This document shows, one piece after another, positions 25,556 to 33,385 of a stretch of DNA of 64,000 nucleotides (position 1 is the first letter of the stretch; every line of letters starts with the position of its first letter). Made by a program: the position numbers and the translations under genes. Location of the stretch: contig JBPCMU010000047.1 of the NCBI GenBank assembly GCA_051001975.1, positions 37,029 through 101,028 on the forward strand. Direction: 5' to 3'. This DNA comes from DATAEG01 sp051001975 (GTDB lineage: Bacteria > Actinomycetota > Actinomycetes > Mycobacteriales > Jatrophihabitantaceae). Under the pieces are notes generated by a model. It was not told the origin of the DNA, searched no databases, and worked only from the letters and a program-made list of their open reading frames with translations.

Positions 25556-26848
25556 GTGCCGACCGTGGACCTGCAGACAATCACCGGACTGGCCGATCAG
25601 ACCGTCGATTGGCGGCTGCGTTCGCTGCCGATCGACGCACAGGGGATGACCCTGGCCGAACTCAGCGCCCAGCGCCGCGATCTGTTCGACGGCGGCTTCG
25701 TCGGCCCGGTCCTGACCCTCGACCGGACGGCTGTCGAGCACAACCTGACGGCGATGGCGGACTGGTGTCGCCGCGGGCAGGTCGACCTGGCGCCGCACGG
25801 CAAGACGACGATGGCCCCACAACTCGTCGCCGATCAAATCGCCCACGGAGCGTGGGGCGTCACCGTCGCCACCGTCGCGCAAGCGCGCGCCTACCGTGCT
25901 TTCGGCATCGGACCGATCATGATCGCCAACGAGATCGCCGACGTCGGCGGGCTTCGCTGGATCGCCGAGCAGCAAGACGCCGACACTTCGCTGCGGATCG
26001 TGTCCTGGGTCGATTCCATCGAGGGAGTAGCGGCGATCGAAGCCGCGCTGGCCGGGCGGGTTCCGCAGCGCGCGCTGGACGTCTTGGTCGAACTCGGCGG
26101 CCCGGGTGCTCGCGCAGGTTGTCGCACCGTGGCGCAGGCAACGGTGGTCGCCGAGGCCGTCCGTCGGTCGCCTGTGCTGCGGCTCGTCGGCGTGACCGGG
26201 TACGAGAGGGCGCTGGTCGGCGGGTTGAGCGCCGCTGCGGCTACCACCATCGACGAGTATCTGACCGACCTCTACGGGCTGGCCGCCAGCCTGGCGGCCG
26301 CCGGGCATTTCGCCGACGGCGACGAAGTGATCGTCAGCGCCGGCGGCAGTGTGTACTTCGATCGGGTCGCTGCTCTCAGACCGTCGGACGAGCTCGGCGG
26401 GCTCCCGCTGCGGGTGATCATCCGCAGCGGGTGCTACCTCACCCATGACGATGGCATCTACCGGGCGTCGACGCCCAGCGCGCGTGGAGTCGAGGGCGCG
26501 CCGGTGTTCCGTGCCGCCCTGCGGTTGTGGGGCCAGGTGACCTCGCGCCCTGAGCCCGGCCTCGCCCTGCTGGCCATGGGCCGCCGCGACGCGCCGTACG
26601 ACGAAGGCCTACCGCTGCCGCTGCTCGTGCGTCGGGTAGGCGGAGTGCCTGAGCCGTTCGAGGGCCGCCGCATCGACAAGCTCAACGACCAGCACGCATT
26701 CCTCGCTGTTGGTCCTGCTGACGAGATCGGGGTCGGCGACTGGATCGGCTCGGGTATCTCGCACCCGTGCACCGCGTTCGACAAGTGGAAGGTCGTCACC
26801 GTCGTCGACGGAAGCACCGCCGTCGGCTTCGTGCGCACCTTCTTCTGA
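25556..26848 (+). CDS. PLP-dependent D-threonine aldolase/amino acid deaminase-like enzyme
   Basis: 430 residues from GTG 25556. An alanine-racemase-fold (type III) PLP enzyme: Lys83 in LAPHGKTTMAPQL is the Schiff-base lysine. The C-terminal domain has the metal-binding pattern of the DSD1/D-Thr aldolase group, with His and Cys in SGISHPCTAFDKW. Members cleave D-threonine or deaminate D-serine; the actinobacterial branch is usually annotated as amino acid deaminase. The protein is full length and intact. It stands alone between the EthD gene and the small ORFs. Confidence 0.85.
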   Translation: MPTVDLQTITGLADQTVDWRLRSLPIDAQGMTLAELSAQRRDLFDGGFVGPVLTLDRTAVEHNLTAMADWCRRGQVDLAPHGKTTMAPQLVADQIAHGAWGVTVATVAQARAYRAFGIGPIMIANEIADVGGLRWIAEQQDADTSLRIVSWVDSIEGVAAIEAALAGRVPQRALDVLVELGGPGARAGCRTVAQATVVAEAVRRSPVLRLVGVTGYERALVGGLSAAAATTIDEYLTDLYGLAASLAAAGHFADGDEVIVSAGGSVYFDRVAALRPSDELGGLPLRVIIRSGCYLTHDDGIYRASTPSARGVEGAPVFRAALRLWGQVTSRPEPGLALLAMGRRDAPYDEGLPLPLLVRRVGGVPEPFEGRRIDKLNDQHAFLAVGPADEIGVGDWIGSGISHPCTAFDKWKVVTVVDGSTAVGFVRTFF

Positions 26849-26938
26849 ACGGCGTGCGGGTGCGTCGCTGATAACCGATTGCTGCGGTCCCGGGCGCTGC
26901 CTAATCTCAGCAACGTCGAACTACCCCGGAGAAGGATC

Positions 26939-27061
26939 ATGAATCCCAGTTGCGCACGGCCGGAGCACGCGTTTGTGGCGTGCTCCCGGCCCGTCGTCGC
27001 GCCGGTCACCGGCACGCTGCGCTACTGCGAGTACAAGCGCCCGATCCGGTCCGCCACGTAG
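26939..27061 (+). CDS. Small ORF, 40 aa, Cys-containing, unknown
   Basis: ATG 26939 follows a strong Shine-Dalgarno (GGAGAAGG) at an ideal distance, which is the main support. The peptide starts MNPSCARPEHAFVACSRP and has three cysteines and many arginines; there is no membrane segment. It ends 20 nt before a perfect 11-bp hairpin and is followed by a second short Cys-rich ORF and the rtcB remnant. It could be a real microprotein or a leader peptide controlling the hairpin. No family recognised. Confidence 0.5.
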   Translation: MNPSCARPEHAFVACSRPVVAPVTGTLRYCEYKRPIRSAT

Positions 27062-27080
27062 CCTCGACGAAGTTTCACCG

Positions 27081-27110
27081 AGGCCGCTGCGGACGTTGTC
27101 GCAGCGGCCT
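27081..27110 (+). terminator. Perfect 11-bp hairpin, terminator- or attenuator-like
   Basis: AGGCCGCTGCG at 27081-27091 pairs exactly with CGCAGCGGCCT at 27100-27110 around an 8-nt loop, followed by CTTCGTG rather than a U-tract. It lies between two small ORFs, so it may separate or regulate them. Confidence 0.65.
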
Positions 27111-27158
27111 CTTCGTGCATTCACCCCTGTCGAACCACTCCCTGAAAGGACCGAGCAC

Positions 27159-27299
27159 ATGAAGATCGCAACACTGGAGTGCGGGCACTTCCAGCTGGCC
27201 GAGGACCGCGTCGTGGCCGTGTGGTGCGTGGCCTGCAATGAGCTGGCACTCATCGTCGAGCGCGCACCCGAGCAGAAGTTGTCGCCGGCCAGACGGTAA
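27159..27299 (+). CDS. Small zinc-ribbon-like protein, 46 aa, unknown
   Basis: ATG 27159 follows GAAAGGA at a suitable distance. The 46-residue product has a C-x-H ... C-x2-C arrangement (LECGHF and WCVACNE), which could bind one zinc ion as a minimal ribbon. It has no membrane segment. It lies between a perfect hairpin and the rtcB remnant, 45 nt before rtcB on the same strand, so it may have been co-expressed with the RNA ligase. No family recognised. Confidence 0.6.
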   Translation: MKIATLECGHFQLAEDRVVAVWCVACNELALIVERAPEQKLSPARR

Positions 27300-27343
27300 T
27301 GCCGGCATCATCCAGAGCAGGCACACCGAGAAGGGAGACACCG

Positions 27344-28440
27344 ATGCAGAGCATCACGCCGCAGCTCGTCAGCTGGGCCTCGATCCTCGAACCGCAGACG
27401 AGGGAGCAGGCCTGCGAGACCGCACGCATGCCGTTCACCTACCCGCATGTGGCCCTGATGCCCGACGCCCATCTCGGTCGCGGTGCAACCCTCGGCTCGG
27501 CCATCCCGCCCGACCGGGCGATCAACCCCGCGGCCGTCGGCGTCGACGATGCGATCAGTGCCACCGCCCAGCCCCGGATCGACGAGCTCTCCGCGATGGC
27601 TGGCATCGAGCAGGCCGACGACGCACTGCCGCGGTGGCGTCTGCAGCTGGGCTCGCTGGGTTCGGGTACCACTTCATCGAGGTATCCGTCGACGAGCTCG
27701 ATCGGGTCTGGCTGTTCCTGCACTCCGGGTCGCGCGGCGTGGGCAACCGCCTGGCCGGCCGGCACATCAAGGTCGCGCAGCAGGTGTGCGCGACTCCGGT
27801 GTGGCGCTGCCGAATCGGGATCTCGCTATCTGACCGAGGGGACGGCGGAATTCGACTCGTACGTGCAGGCACTGACCTGGGCTCAGCACTTTGCGCTGCT
27901 CAACCGGGACGAAATGATGGACCGAGTGATCGACTGCGCTACCGGGTTCTTCGACGCTGCTGTCATGGTCGCCCAGAAGGTGGCCTGCCACCACAACTAC
28001 ACCGTCCGGGAACACCACTTCGGACGCGACGTCTGGCTCTCCCGCAAGGGTGCGATCATCAGCGCGCGGCCGGGACAGCTCGGCCTCATCCCGGGCTCGA
28101 TGGGTGCGCGCAGCTACGTCGTGTCCGGGAAGGGCGACGTCGACTCATTGAGCTCCGCGCCGCACGGGGCCGGCCGGCAGTTCTCCCGCACCGCCGCAAA
28201 GCGGCGGTTCACCGCGCCGACCTGGATCACCGCATGGCCGGTGTCGCGTGGGGCGAGTCCGACGCATTCCTCGACGAGCACCCGGAGGCGTACAAGGACA
28301 TCGACGTGGTGATGCGCGACGCCGCGGATCTCGTCGAGGTCGTGCATGAGCTGCGCCAGCTGGTGAACGTCAAGGGGAGTGATCGGTCAGCCAGAGCGGC
28401 CGTTCTTCGCCGCCGCGGTGCGACGGCCGGTCGCCTTTGA
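27344..28440 (+). pseudogene. rtcB: RtcB-family RNA ligase, frameshifted and internally deleted
   Basis: From ATG 27344 the start is typical (VSWASILEPQT, HVALMPDAHLGRG, PAAVGVD), but the sequence right after GVD, which should carry the metal-binding Cys of the GC(G) motif, is deleted with about 60-80 residues. After that, segments lie in alternating frames: YHFIEVSVDELDRVW and LHSGSRGVGNRLAGRHI, then EGTAEFDSYVQALTWAQ, CHHNYTVREHH (metal His), SRKGAI, IPGSMGARSYVV, SAPHGAGRQFSRT (guanylated His region), then DEHPEAYKDIDVV. RtcB joins RNA 2',3'-cyclic phosphate ends. At least three frameshifts and loss of a metal ligand make this copy inactive if the sequence is right. Its tail overlaps the convergent LacI gene end. 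Confidence 0.88.
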
Positions 28441-29460
28441 CCGGACCGGTTTCGCCGCGCTCGAGCTGTCCCGGACGATCAGTTCGTGATCCACCACGAT
28501 CCGGGCAGGCGTGGATGTGTCGCCGGCGATGCGCTGCTGCAGTGCGTCGAGGGCAGCACGGGCGATGGCCTGCTTGTCCGGTCTCACCGAGCTGAGAGTC
28601 GGGTTGCTGTACGTGGCCTCTTCGATGTCGTCGAAGCCGACGATCATCACGTCCTCGGGCACCCGGCGGCCGGCGTGGACGACGGCTCGCATCGCACCGA
28701 GGGCGAGCCGGTCGTTGAATGCGAAGACGGCGTCCGGGGGCTGCTTCAGCTGCAGCAGATCGCGCATCGCCGCGGCTCCGTCGGCGCGATGGAACTGCGT
28801 CACCACGGGCGCGAGGTCGGGATCCTCGGGCAGGCCCGCGTCGGCGAGGGCAGCCTGGTAGCCGGCCATCCGCAGCCGGGCGGTGGCCGGCGCCGGAGCG
28901 GACTCCCGACCGATGGCGGCGATGCGTTTGCGGCCAGAGCCGATCAGGTGCTCGACGGCGGCCCGGGATGCTGCGACGTTGTCGATCGTCACGTGATCGA
29001 ACCTCTTGGCAGCCTGTTCGCCCAACTGCACCACCGGGATGTCGAGGTGCAGATCGGTAAGCCGGTCGGAGCCGAGACCCAGCGCGCTGAGCAGCACCCC
29101 GTCGACCAGCCGCGACCTGCAAGCGATGTCGAGGAGCTCGAGTTCCCGGTCGGCGTCACCGCCTGATTCGTCGATCAAAACGGTGAGCGACAACGCCCGG
29201 GCGTGCTCGATGATCGCGTGGGCCACCTCGGCGAAATACGGTTCGCTGATCTCCGGGATCAGCAGCGCAACCAATCCGGTGCGGCCCTGGCGCAGGCTGC
29301 GGGCCAGCAGGTTGGGGCGGTAATCGAGCTCGTGCAGCGCGGCCTGGACTCGCTCGCGCATGTCCGAAGACACATGCTGGAACCCGTTGACCACGTTGGA
29401 CACGGTGCGTACCGAGACGCCGGCGCGGTCGGCAACGTCGCGCAGCGTGACTGCCACCAT
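28387..29460 (-). CDS. LacI-family transcriptional regulator
   Basis: 357 residues from ATG 29460. HTH at residues 4-27 (VTLRDVADRAGVSVRTVSNVVNG), a hinge helix, and a periplasmic-binding-protein-like sugar-binding domain (VALLIPEISEPYFAEVAHAII; VIVGFDDIEEATYSNP-type end). The C-terminal 20 residues are Lys/Arg/Ala-rich and dispensable. It is divergent from the GH51 arabinofuranosidase with a perfect TTGCATCGATGCAA palindrome between, so it probably represses that gene in response to an arabinose-containing sugar. Confidence 0.93.
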   Translation of the reverse strand: MVAVTLRDVADRAGVSVRTVSNVVNGFQHVSSDMRERVQAALHELDYRPNLLARSLRQGRTGLVALLIPEISEPYFAEVAHAIIEHARALSLTVLIDESGGDADRELELLDIACRSRLVDGVLLSALGLGSDRLTDLHLDIPVVQLGEQAAKRFDHVTIDNVAASRAAVEHLIGSGRKRIAAIGRESAPAPATARLRMAGYQAALADAGLPEDPDLAPVVTQFHRADGAAAMRDLLQLKQPPDAVFAFNDRLALGAMRAVVHAGRRVPEDVMIVGFDDIEEATYSNPTLSSVRPDKQAIARAALDALQQRIAGDTSTPARIVVDHELIVRDSSSAAKPVRSKATGRRTAAAKNGRSG

Positions 29461-29535
29461 CGGCTCCTCTCGGTCCCGGTCGGTCCTGATCACGAAGGCT
29501 ATCCACTCGGGTCCGTGCGTCGCAGCAGGGAATCC

Positions 29536-29549
29536 TTGCATCGATGCAA
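29536..29549. promoter_or_regulatory. Perfect 14-bp palindrome, LacI operator
   Basis: TTGCATCGATGCAA, perfectly symmetric with the central CG typical of LacI-family sites. It is 76 nt from the regulator start and 87 nt from the GH51 start, so one site can serve both directions. Confidence 0.8.
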
Positions 29550-29635
29550 AACCTGCGGCACAGTGAGCTGCAATACCACCCGACCCCAGGGCGTGCCCCC
29601 ATACCAGCTCCGCGCTGAGTCATCTGGAGAGGAAT

Positions 29636-31153
29636 ATGAACTTGTCTGAGGCCCGACTTGTTGCCCACCCGGACCTCACGGTGGCTGACGTTCCGCGCCG
29701 GTTGTTCGGCTCGTTCGTCGAGCACATGGGCCGGTGTGTCTATACCGGTATCTACGAGCCCGGCCATCCCACGGCTGACGAGGACGGCTTCCGCAAGGAC
29801 GTGCTTGAGCTGGTCCGCGAGCTCGGCGTCAGCGCGGTGCGGTATCCGGGTGGCAACTTCGTGTCCGGGTACCGGTGGGAGGACGGTGTCGGCCCGAAGG
29901 ACGAGCGCCCCACTCGACTCGACCCGGCGTGGCACTCGATCGAGACGAACGAGTTCGGCCTGGATGAATTCGTGAACTGGGCGACCAAAGCCGAGGTCGA
30001 GGTGATGATGGCGATGAACCTCGGCACCCGGGGCACCCAGGAGGCGCTGGACCTCGTCGAGTACGCGAACCACCCGTCGGGAACGCAGCTGTCCGATGCC
30101 CGGATCGCGAATGGCGCCGAGAAGCCGCACGGGATCCGGATGTGGTGCCTCGGCAACGAGATGGACGGGCCCTGGCAGACCGGGCACAAGACGGCACACG
30201 AGTACGGCCGGCTGGCCGCCGAGACCGGCAATGCGCTGCGGCAGCTCGACCCGGACCTGGAACTTGTCGCCTGCGGGAGCTCCAACGCTCAGATGGCCAC
30301 CTTCGGTACGTGGGAGGACACCGTGCTCGACCTGGCCTACGACCAGGTCGACTTCGTCTCGCTGCACGCCTACTACTACGAGGGCAACGGCGTCGACCGG
30401 GCGTCCTTCCTGGCCAGCGCCGTCGACATGGACCGATTCATCGAGGCGGTGGTCGCCACCGCGGACGCAGTGGGCGCGCGGCGGCGCAGCGAGAAGCGCA
30501 TCAAGCTCAGTTTCGACGAATGGAACGTCTGGTACGTACCGCGGTTCTCCGGCGAGAACGGCCCACGTAGCACTTGGGAGCGGCACCCGCGCCTCATCGA
30601 GGACGAGTACAGCGCACTGGACGCCGTCGTCGTCGGCAGCCTGCTCATCTCGCTGCTGAAGCACAGCGACAGGGTTCGCTCGGCCAGCCAGGCTCAGCTC
30701 GTCAACGTGATCGGCCCGATCCGCAGCGAGCCGGGCGGCCCGGCCTGGCGGCAGACCATCTTCTACCCGTTCGCCCAGACGGCCGCGCACGCGAAGGGAT
30801 CGGTACTGCACACACCGGTCCAGTCGCCAACCGTCGGCACCAGCCGATTCGGCGACGTCGCCGCCGTGGATGCGGTGGTTACTCACGACGATGGTGCGAT
30901 CACCGTGCTCGCGGTGAACCGGTCGCAGGACGGGGTGGTAGCGCTGGACGTCGACCTGTCCGCCTGGACCGGCATCAGGATCCTCGAGGCGTCGATGATC
31001 CACGAGGACGATCCGGACCTGACAAACAATGCCGGACATCAGGACCGGGTCACGCCGCGGGAGTTGCCGGGTGTCACCGTCACGGACGGCCGGCTGCACG
31101 CGGATCTGCCCCCTGTGTCCTGGGCGATGATCCGGCTAACCGACAGGGCCTGA
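29636..31153 (+). CDS. Alpha-L-arabinofuranosidase, GH51
   Basis: 505 residues from ATG 29636, preceded by GAGAGGAA. Family GH51 TIM barrel: GSFVEHMGRCVYTGIYEP at the start, YPGGNFVSGYRWEDGVGP, acid/base Glu175 in WCLGNEMDGPWQ, and nucleophile Glu295 in FDEWNVWY. A C-terminal beta-sandwich follows. There is no signal peptide, so it acts inside the cell on arabino-oligosaccharides taken up by a transporter that is not in this window. It is probably repressed by the divergent LacI protein. Its end overlaps a small convergent gene. Confidence 0.95.
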   Translation: MNLSEARLVAHPDLTVADVPRRLFGSFVEHMGRCVYTGIYEPGHPTADEDGFRKDVLELVRELGVSAVRYPGGNFVSGYRWEDGVGPKDERPTRLDPAWHSIETNEFGLDEFVNWATKAEVEVMMAMNLGTRGTQEALDLVEYANHPSGTQLSDARIANGAEKPHGIRMWCLGNEMDGPWQTGHKTAHEYGRLAAETGNALRQLDPDLELVACGSSNAQMATFGTWEDTVLDLAYDQVDFVSLHAYYYEGNGVDRASFLASAVDMDRFIEAVVATADAVGARRRSEKRIKLSFDEWNVWYVPRFSGENGPRSTWERHPRLIEDEYSALDAVVVGSLLISLLKHSDRVRSASQAQLVNVIGPIRSEPGGPAWRQTIFYPFAQTAAHAKGSVLHTPVQSPTVGTSRFGDVAAVDAVVTHDDGAITVLAVNRSQDGVVALDVDLSAWTGIRILEASMIHEDDPDLTNNAGHQDRVTPRELPGVTVTDGRLHADLPPVSWAMIRLTDRA

Positions 31154-31402
31154 CTCCTTCGGGCCGGTCGAGGCCGGTGGCGTGCTGGGCGGACCCAGCG
31201 ACGGTCGTGGTGCCGCGGGGATGGACTTCGCCAACAGCAGGACAAGTAACACGACAATGACCATTCCGACAGCCCAGCGCACCAGCGACTGCCGCCGCCG
31301 GTGTGCGGTGGCGCCGGCCGCGAGATGCGCTGCGGGATGCTGGCGACCGCCCATGGCGGAGTATTGGCCGGGCGGGCCAGTACCCGGCGGGAAGGCAGTC
31401 AC
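31136..31402 (-). CDS. Small single-pass membrane protein, unknown
   Basis: 88 residues from GTG 31402. A Pro/Gly-rich N-terminus (FPPGTGPPGQYSAMG) and basic stretch (RRRQSLVRWAVG) are followed by one hydrophobic helix (MVIVVLLVLLLA) and a Pro/Ser-rich tail (PSLGPPSTPPASTGP). The layout suggests an inner-membrane anchor with short domains on both sides. No family recognised. It overlaps the convergent GH51 stop by 18 nt and is divergent to the sigma factor gene, with a 180-nt gap that must hold both promoters. Confidence 0.6.
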   Translation of the reverse strand: MTAFPPGTGPPGQYSAMGGRQHPAAHLAAGATAHRRRQSLVRWAVGMVIVVLLVLLLAKSIPAAPRPSLGPPSTPPASTGPKESGPVG

Positions 31403-31584
31403 AGTCCAACTATAGGGACGAATTGCGGCCCCTCCCCCGGCCGCGAACCACGAGATAAGCACAGTAGGTGCGTTACTGTGAAAATCACGCGGAAGCCAGC
31501 CCGGCAGATTCCTCCGAATGGATTCCCGGCAGATAGAACCGCAACCGATCTGGCGTGCGAACCTCAAACGTGGAGTCGATTGCC

Positions 31585-32229
31585 ATGGTGGCAGCAGCGG
31601 ACGGGACACCCGGAACGCAGCCGCGCGCCGATGTCGACCTCGCTGCCGCGCTGGCCCGCGGTGAGCCGAGCGCCCTGGAAGAGATCTACGACCGCTACCA
31701 CCGTGCCGTGCACGCCGTTGCGCAGCGAGTGACCGCCGACCGGACCCACGCCGAGGACGTCGTCCAAGAGGTGTTCGTTGCCCTCTGGAAGAACCCGGGC
31801 GCGTACAAGCCGGAACGCGCCAGCCTCGGCACGTGGCTGATGGCCACCACGCACAACAAGGCGGTCGACCTGGTCCGTCGCGAGGAGTCCTTGCGACGTC
31901 GCCGTGACCAGGTGTCAGCTTTGGCCGCGCAGCAACTCCGCGAAGACGAGATCTCCGAGCCCGTCGAGGACATGGCGACGGAGCGGTGGCAGGCCCAGCG
32001 GGTCCGCCATGCTCTGGCAGGACTTCCGCCGGCACAACGCGAGGCAATGGTGCTCGCCTACTTCGGCGGATTCACGCAGCGGGAAGTCGCTGCGGTAACG
32101 GGTGTGCCCCTGGGCACTGTCAAGACCCGCATGCTGGCTGCGATGCGCAAGCTGCGGGACGGCCTGTCTCCACTGGTCACGGTGGATGGAATTGCCGGCC
32201 GGAGCGGGCTGGAGGGGGGAGCACCATGA
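31585..32229 (+). CDS. ECF sigma factor, SigK-like
   Basis: 214 residues from ATG 31585 (GGAG nine bases upstream). Region 2 reads LEEIYDRYHRAVHAVAQRVTADRTHAEDVVQEVFVALW; region 4 LAGLPPAQREAMVLAYFGGFTQREVAAVTGVPLGTVKTR, in consecutive segments. This is the layout of a SigK/SigL-type extracytoplasmic function sigma factor. Its stop overlaps the ATG of the anti-sigma gene (32226), so the pair is translationally coupled. It is presumably held inactive by the membrane-anchored partner until proteolysis. I saw no clear self-promoter in the 180 nt upstream. Confidence 0.93.
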   Translation: MVAAADGTPGTQPRADVDLAAALARGEPSALEEIYDRYHRAVHAVAQRVTADRTHAEDVVQEVFVALWKNPGAYKPERASLGTWLMATTHNKAVDLVRREESLRRRRDQVSALAAQQLREDEISEPVEDMATERWQAQRVRHALAGLPPAQREAMVLAYFGGFTQREVAAVTGVPLGTVKTRMLAAMRKLRDGLSPLVTVDGIAGRSGLEGGAP

Positions 32230-33032
32230 GCGATGAACCTGATCGTCACTCGGAGTGGGACGCGACCGCGGTCGGCTACGCATTGTCAGCACTCGAGCCG
32301 GGGGAGCAGCGCTCCTTCCGGGCACACCTCGAGTCCTGCGAGCGTTGCCAGCGCACCGTCGCGGAATCGTCCAGTATCGGATCTGCAATCGGGACGTCCG
32401 GTCCGGTGCCCGAGCCTGCGCCCGAACTGCGCAACCGGGTGCTGTCCGCGGCGATGTCGGCGCGACCGCCGGTCCGTACCGTCGCTTCGCATGCTGCCCC
32501 GGAGTCTGACGACAGCAACATCATCCCGATCGACCGCAAGCGCCGGCTGGGCTCAGTGTCCGGTCGCTGGCTGCTCTCGGCGGCCGCAGCCGTCGTGGTG
32601 GTCGCGCTCGGTCTGACGCTCGTATCGGTGATCGGTGATCGCAACAAGGAGCACTCGGTCGCCACGGCTCGGGAGAAGGCAATCCAGTCGTTGACGAACG
32701 GCTCCGGGGTGGTTATCCCGCTGCTCGGCCCGGACCACAGCACGATGGCCACCGTCGTCGCGCACCAGAACACGATCAGCGTCGTCTCCGACGCGATGCC
32801 GCCGAACGCCGCGAACACCACCTACGTGCTGTGGGGGATGACCGGTTACGGCGACACGCATCCCAAGGCGATCGCAGTCTTCGACGTGAGCAAGAAGGGC
32901 CTGTTCGTCCGGCAGGTGGCCGCCGACCAGCGCGGTGACTACACCTCGTTCGGTGCCTTCGCGGTCAGCCAGGAAAAGGGCCATGATCCGCCCGCCGTGC
33001 CGTCCAAGGTGCTGGCGAAAGGTTCCCGCTAA
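32226..33032 (+). CDS. Anti-sigma factor, RskA-like, single-pass membrane protein
   Basis: 268 residues. N-terminal zinc-binding anti-sigma motif HxxxCxxC in FRAHLESCERCQRTV (residues about 35-45), a long linker, one membrane helix (WLLSAAAAVVVVALGLTLVSVIG, residues about 118-140) and an extracellular RskA-type beta domain (TYVLWGMTGYGDTHPKAIAVF). It binds and inactivates the coupled SigK-like factor and releases it after regulated proteolysis. A hairpin terminator follows 16 nt after its stop. Confidence 0.92.
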   Translation: MSDEPDRHSEWDATAVGYALSALEPGEQRSFRAHLESCERCQRTVAESSSIGSAIGTSGPVPEPAPELRNRVLSAAMSARPPVRTVASHAAPESDDSNIIPIDRKRRLGSVSGRWLLSAAAAVVVVALGLTLVSVIGDRNKEHSVATAREKAIQSLTNGSGVVIPLLGPDHSTMATVVAHQNTISVVSDAMPPNAANTTYVLWGMTGYGDTHPKAIAVFDVSKKGLFVRQVAADQRGDYTSFGAFAVSQEKGHDPPAVPSKVLAKGSR

Positions 33033-33048
33033 GCATCGAGGATGCAAT

Positions 33049-33080
33049 GAGGCCGGCTCCAGAGCATCGGAGCCGGTCTC
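33049..33080 (+). terminator. Rho-independent-like terminator after the sigma/anti-sigma operon
   Basis: GAGGCCGGCTCC (33049-33060) pairs with GGAGCCGGTCTC (33069-33080), twelve base pairs with one G-T wobble, around an 8-nt loop; GTTTGCC follows. It separates the operon from the tRNA at 33144. Confidence 0.75.
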
Positions 33081-33143
33081 GTTTGCCGTGTACGATCTGA
33101 CAGGCTTCGCGACCGGAACGGCGACGTACCGGTCAGAGGCGGA

Positions 33144-33218
33144 GGGCGATTAGCTCAGCGGGAGAGCACTGCCTTCACACGGCAGGGGTCACTGGTTCGA
33201 TCCCAGTATCGCCCACCA
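33144..33218 (+). tRNA. tRNA-Val (anticodon CAC)
   Basis: The acceptor stem GGGCGAT pairs with ATCGCCC; a D-arm with TAGCTCAGCGGGAGAGC, an anticodon stem CTGCC/GGCAG around loop TTCACAC (anticodon CAC, reading GUG), a T-arm with GGTTCGATCC, discriminator A and an encoded CCA (33216-33218). A compact class I tRNA, 75 nt with CCA. No repeat of its 3' end, which would mark an integrated element, is visible in the window. Confidence 0.96.
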
Positions 33219-33385
33219 CGATCAGACCTGGATTCACTGCGCTGGGCGCGCTGGATGGCAATCCCATGATCCACCAACAATTCCGGCACGACTGAAAGGC
33301 ATGAACCGGTCCCGCTGCCCATCCACTGTCCGCGCCGTGGAATCCGGACGACCATCCGACCTGGCGTCAGGCAGACTGTCGGATT

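Noticed and set aside
24422..26446. Long open frame of about 670 codons on the minus strand across the D-threonine-aldolase-like gene
   Set aside because: It mirrors the coding strand of an intact PLP enzyme; long antisense frames are common in high-GC DNA and this one has no domain.
29156..31099. Minus-strand open frame of about 650 codons opposite the GH51 gene
   Set aside because: Antisense shadow; the plus strand has the complete GH51 catalytic residues.
33144..33218. tRNA gene as an integration site of a genomic island
   Set aside because: No direct repeat of the tRNA 3' end and no integrase gene is visible in the window.
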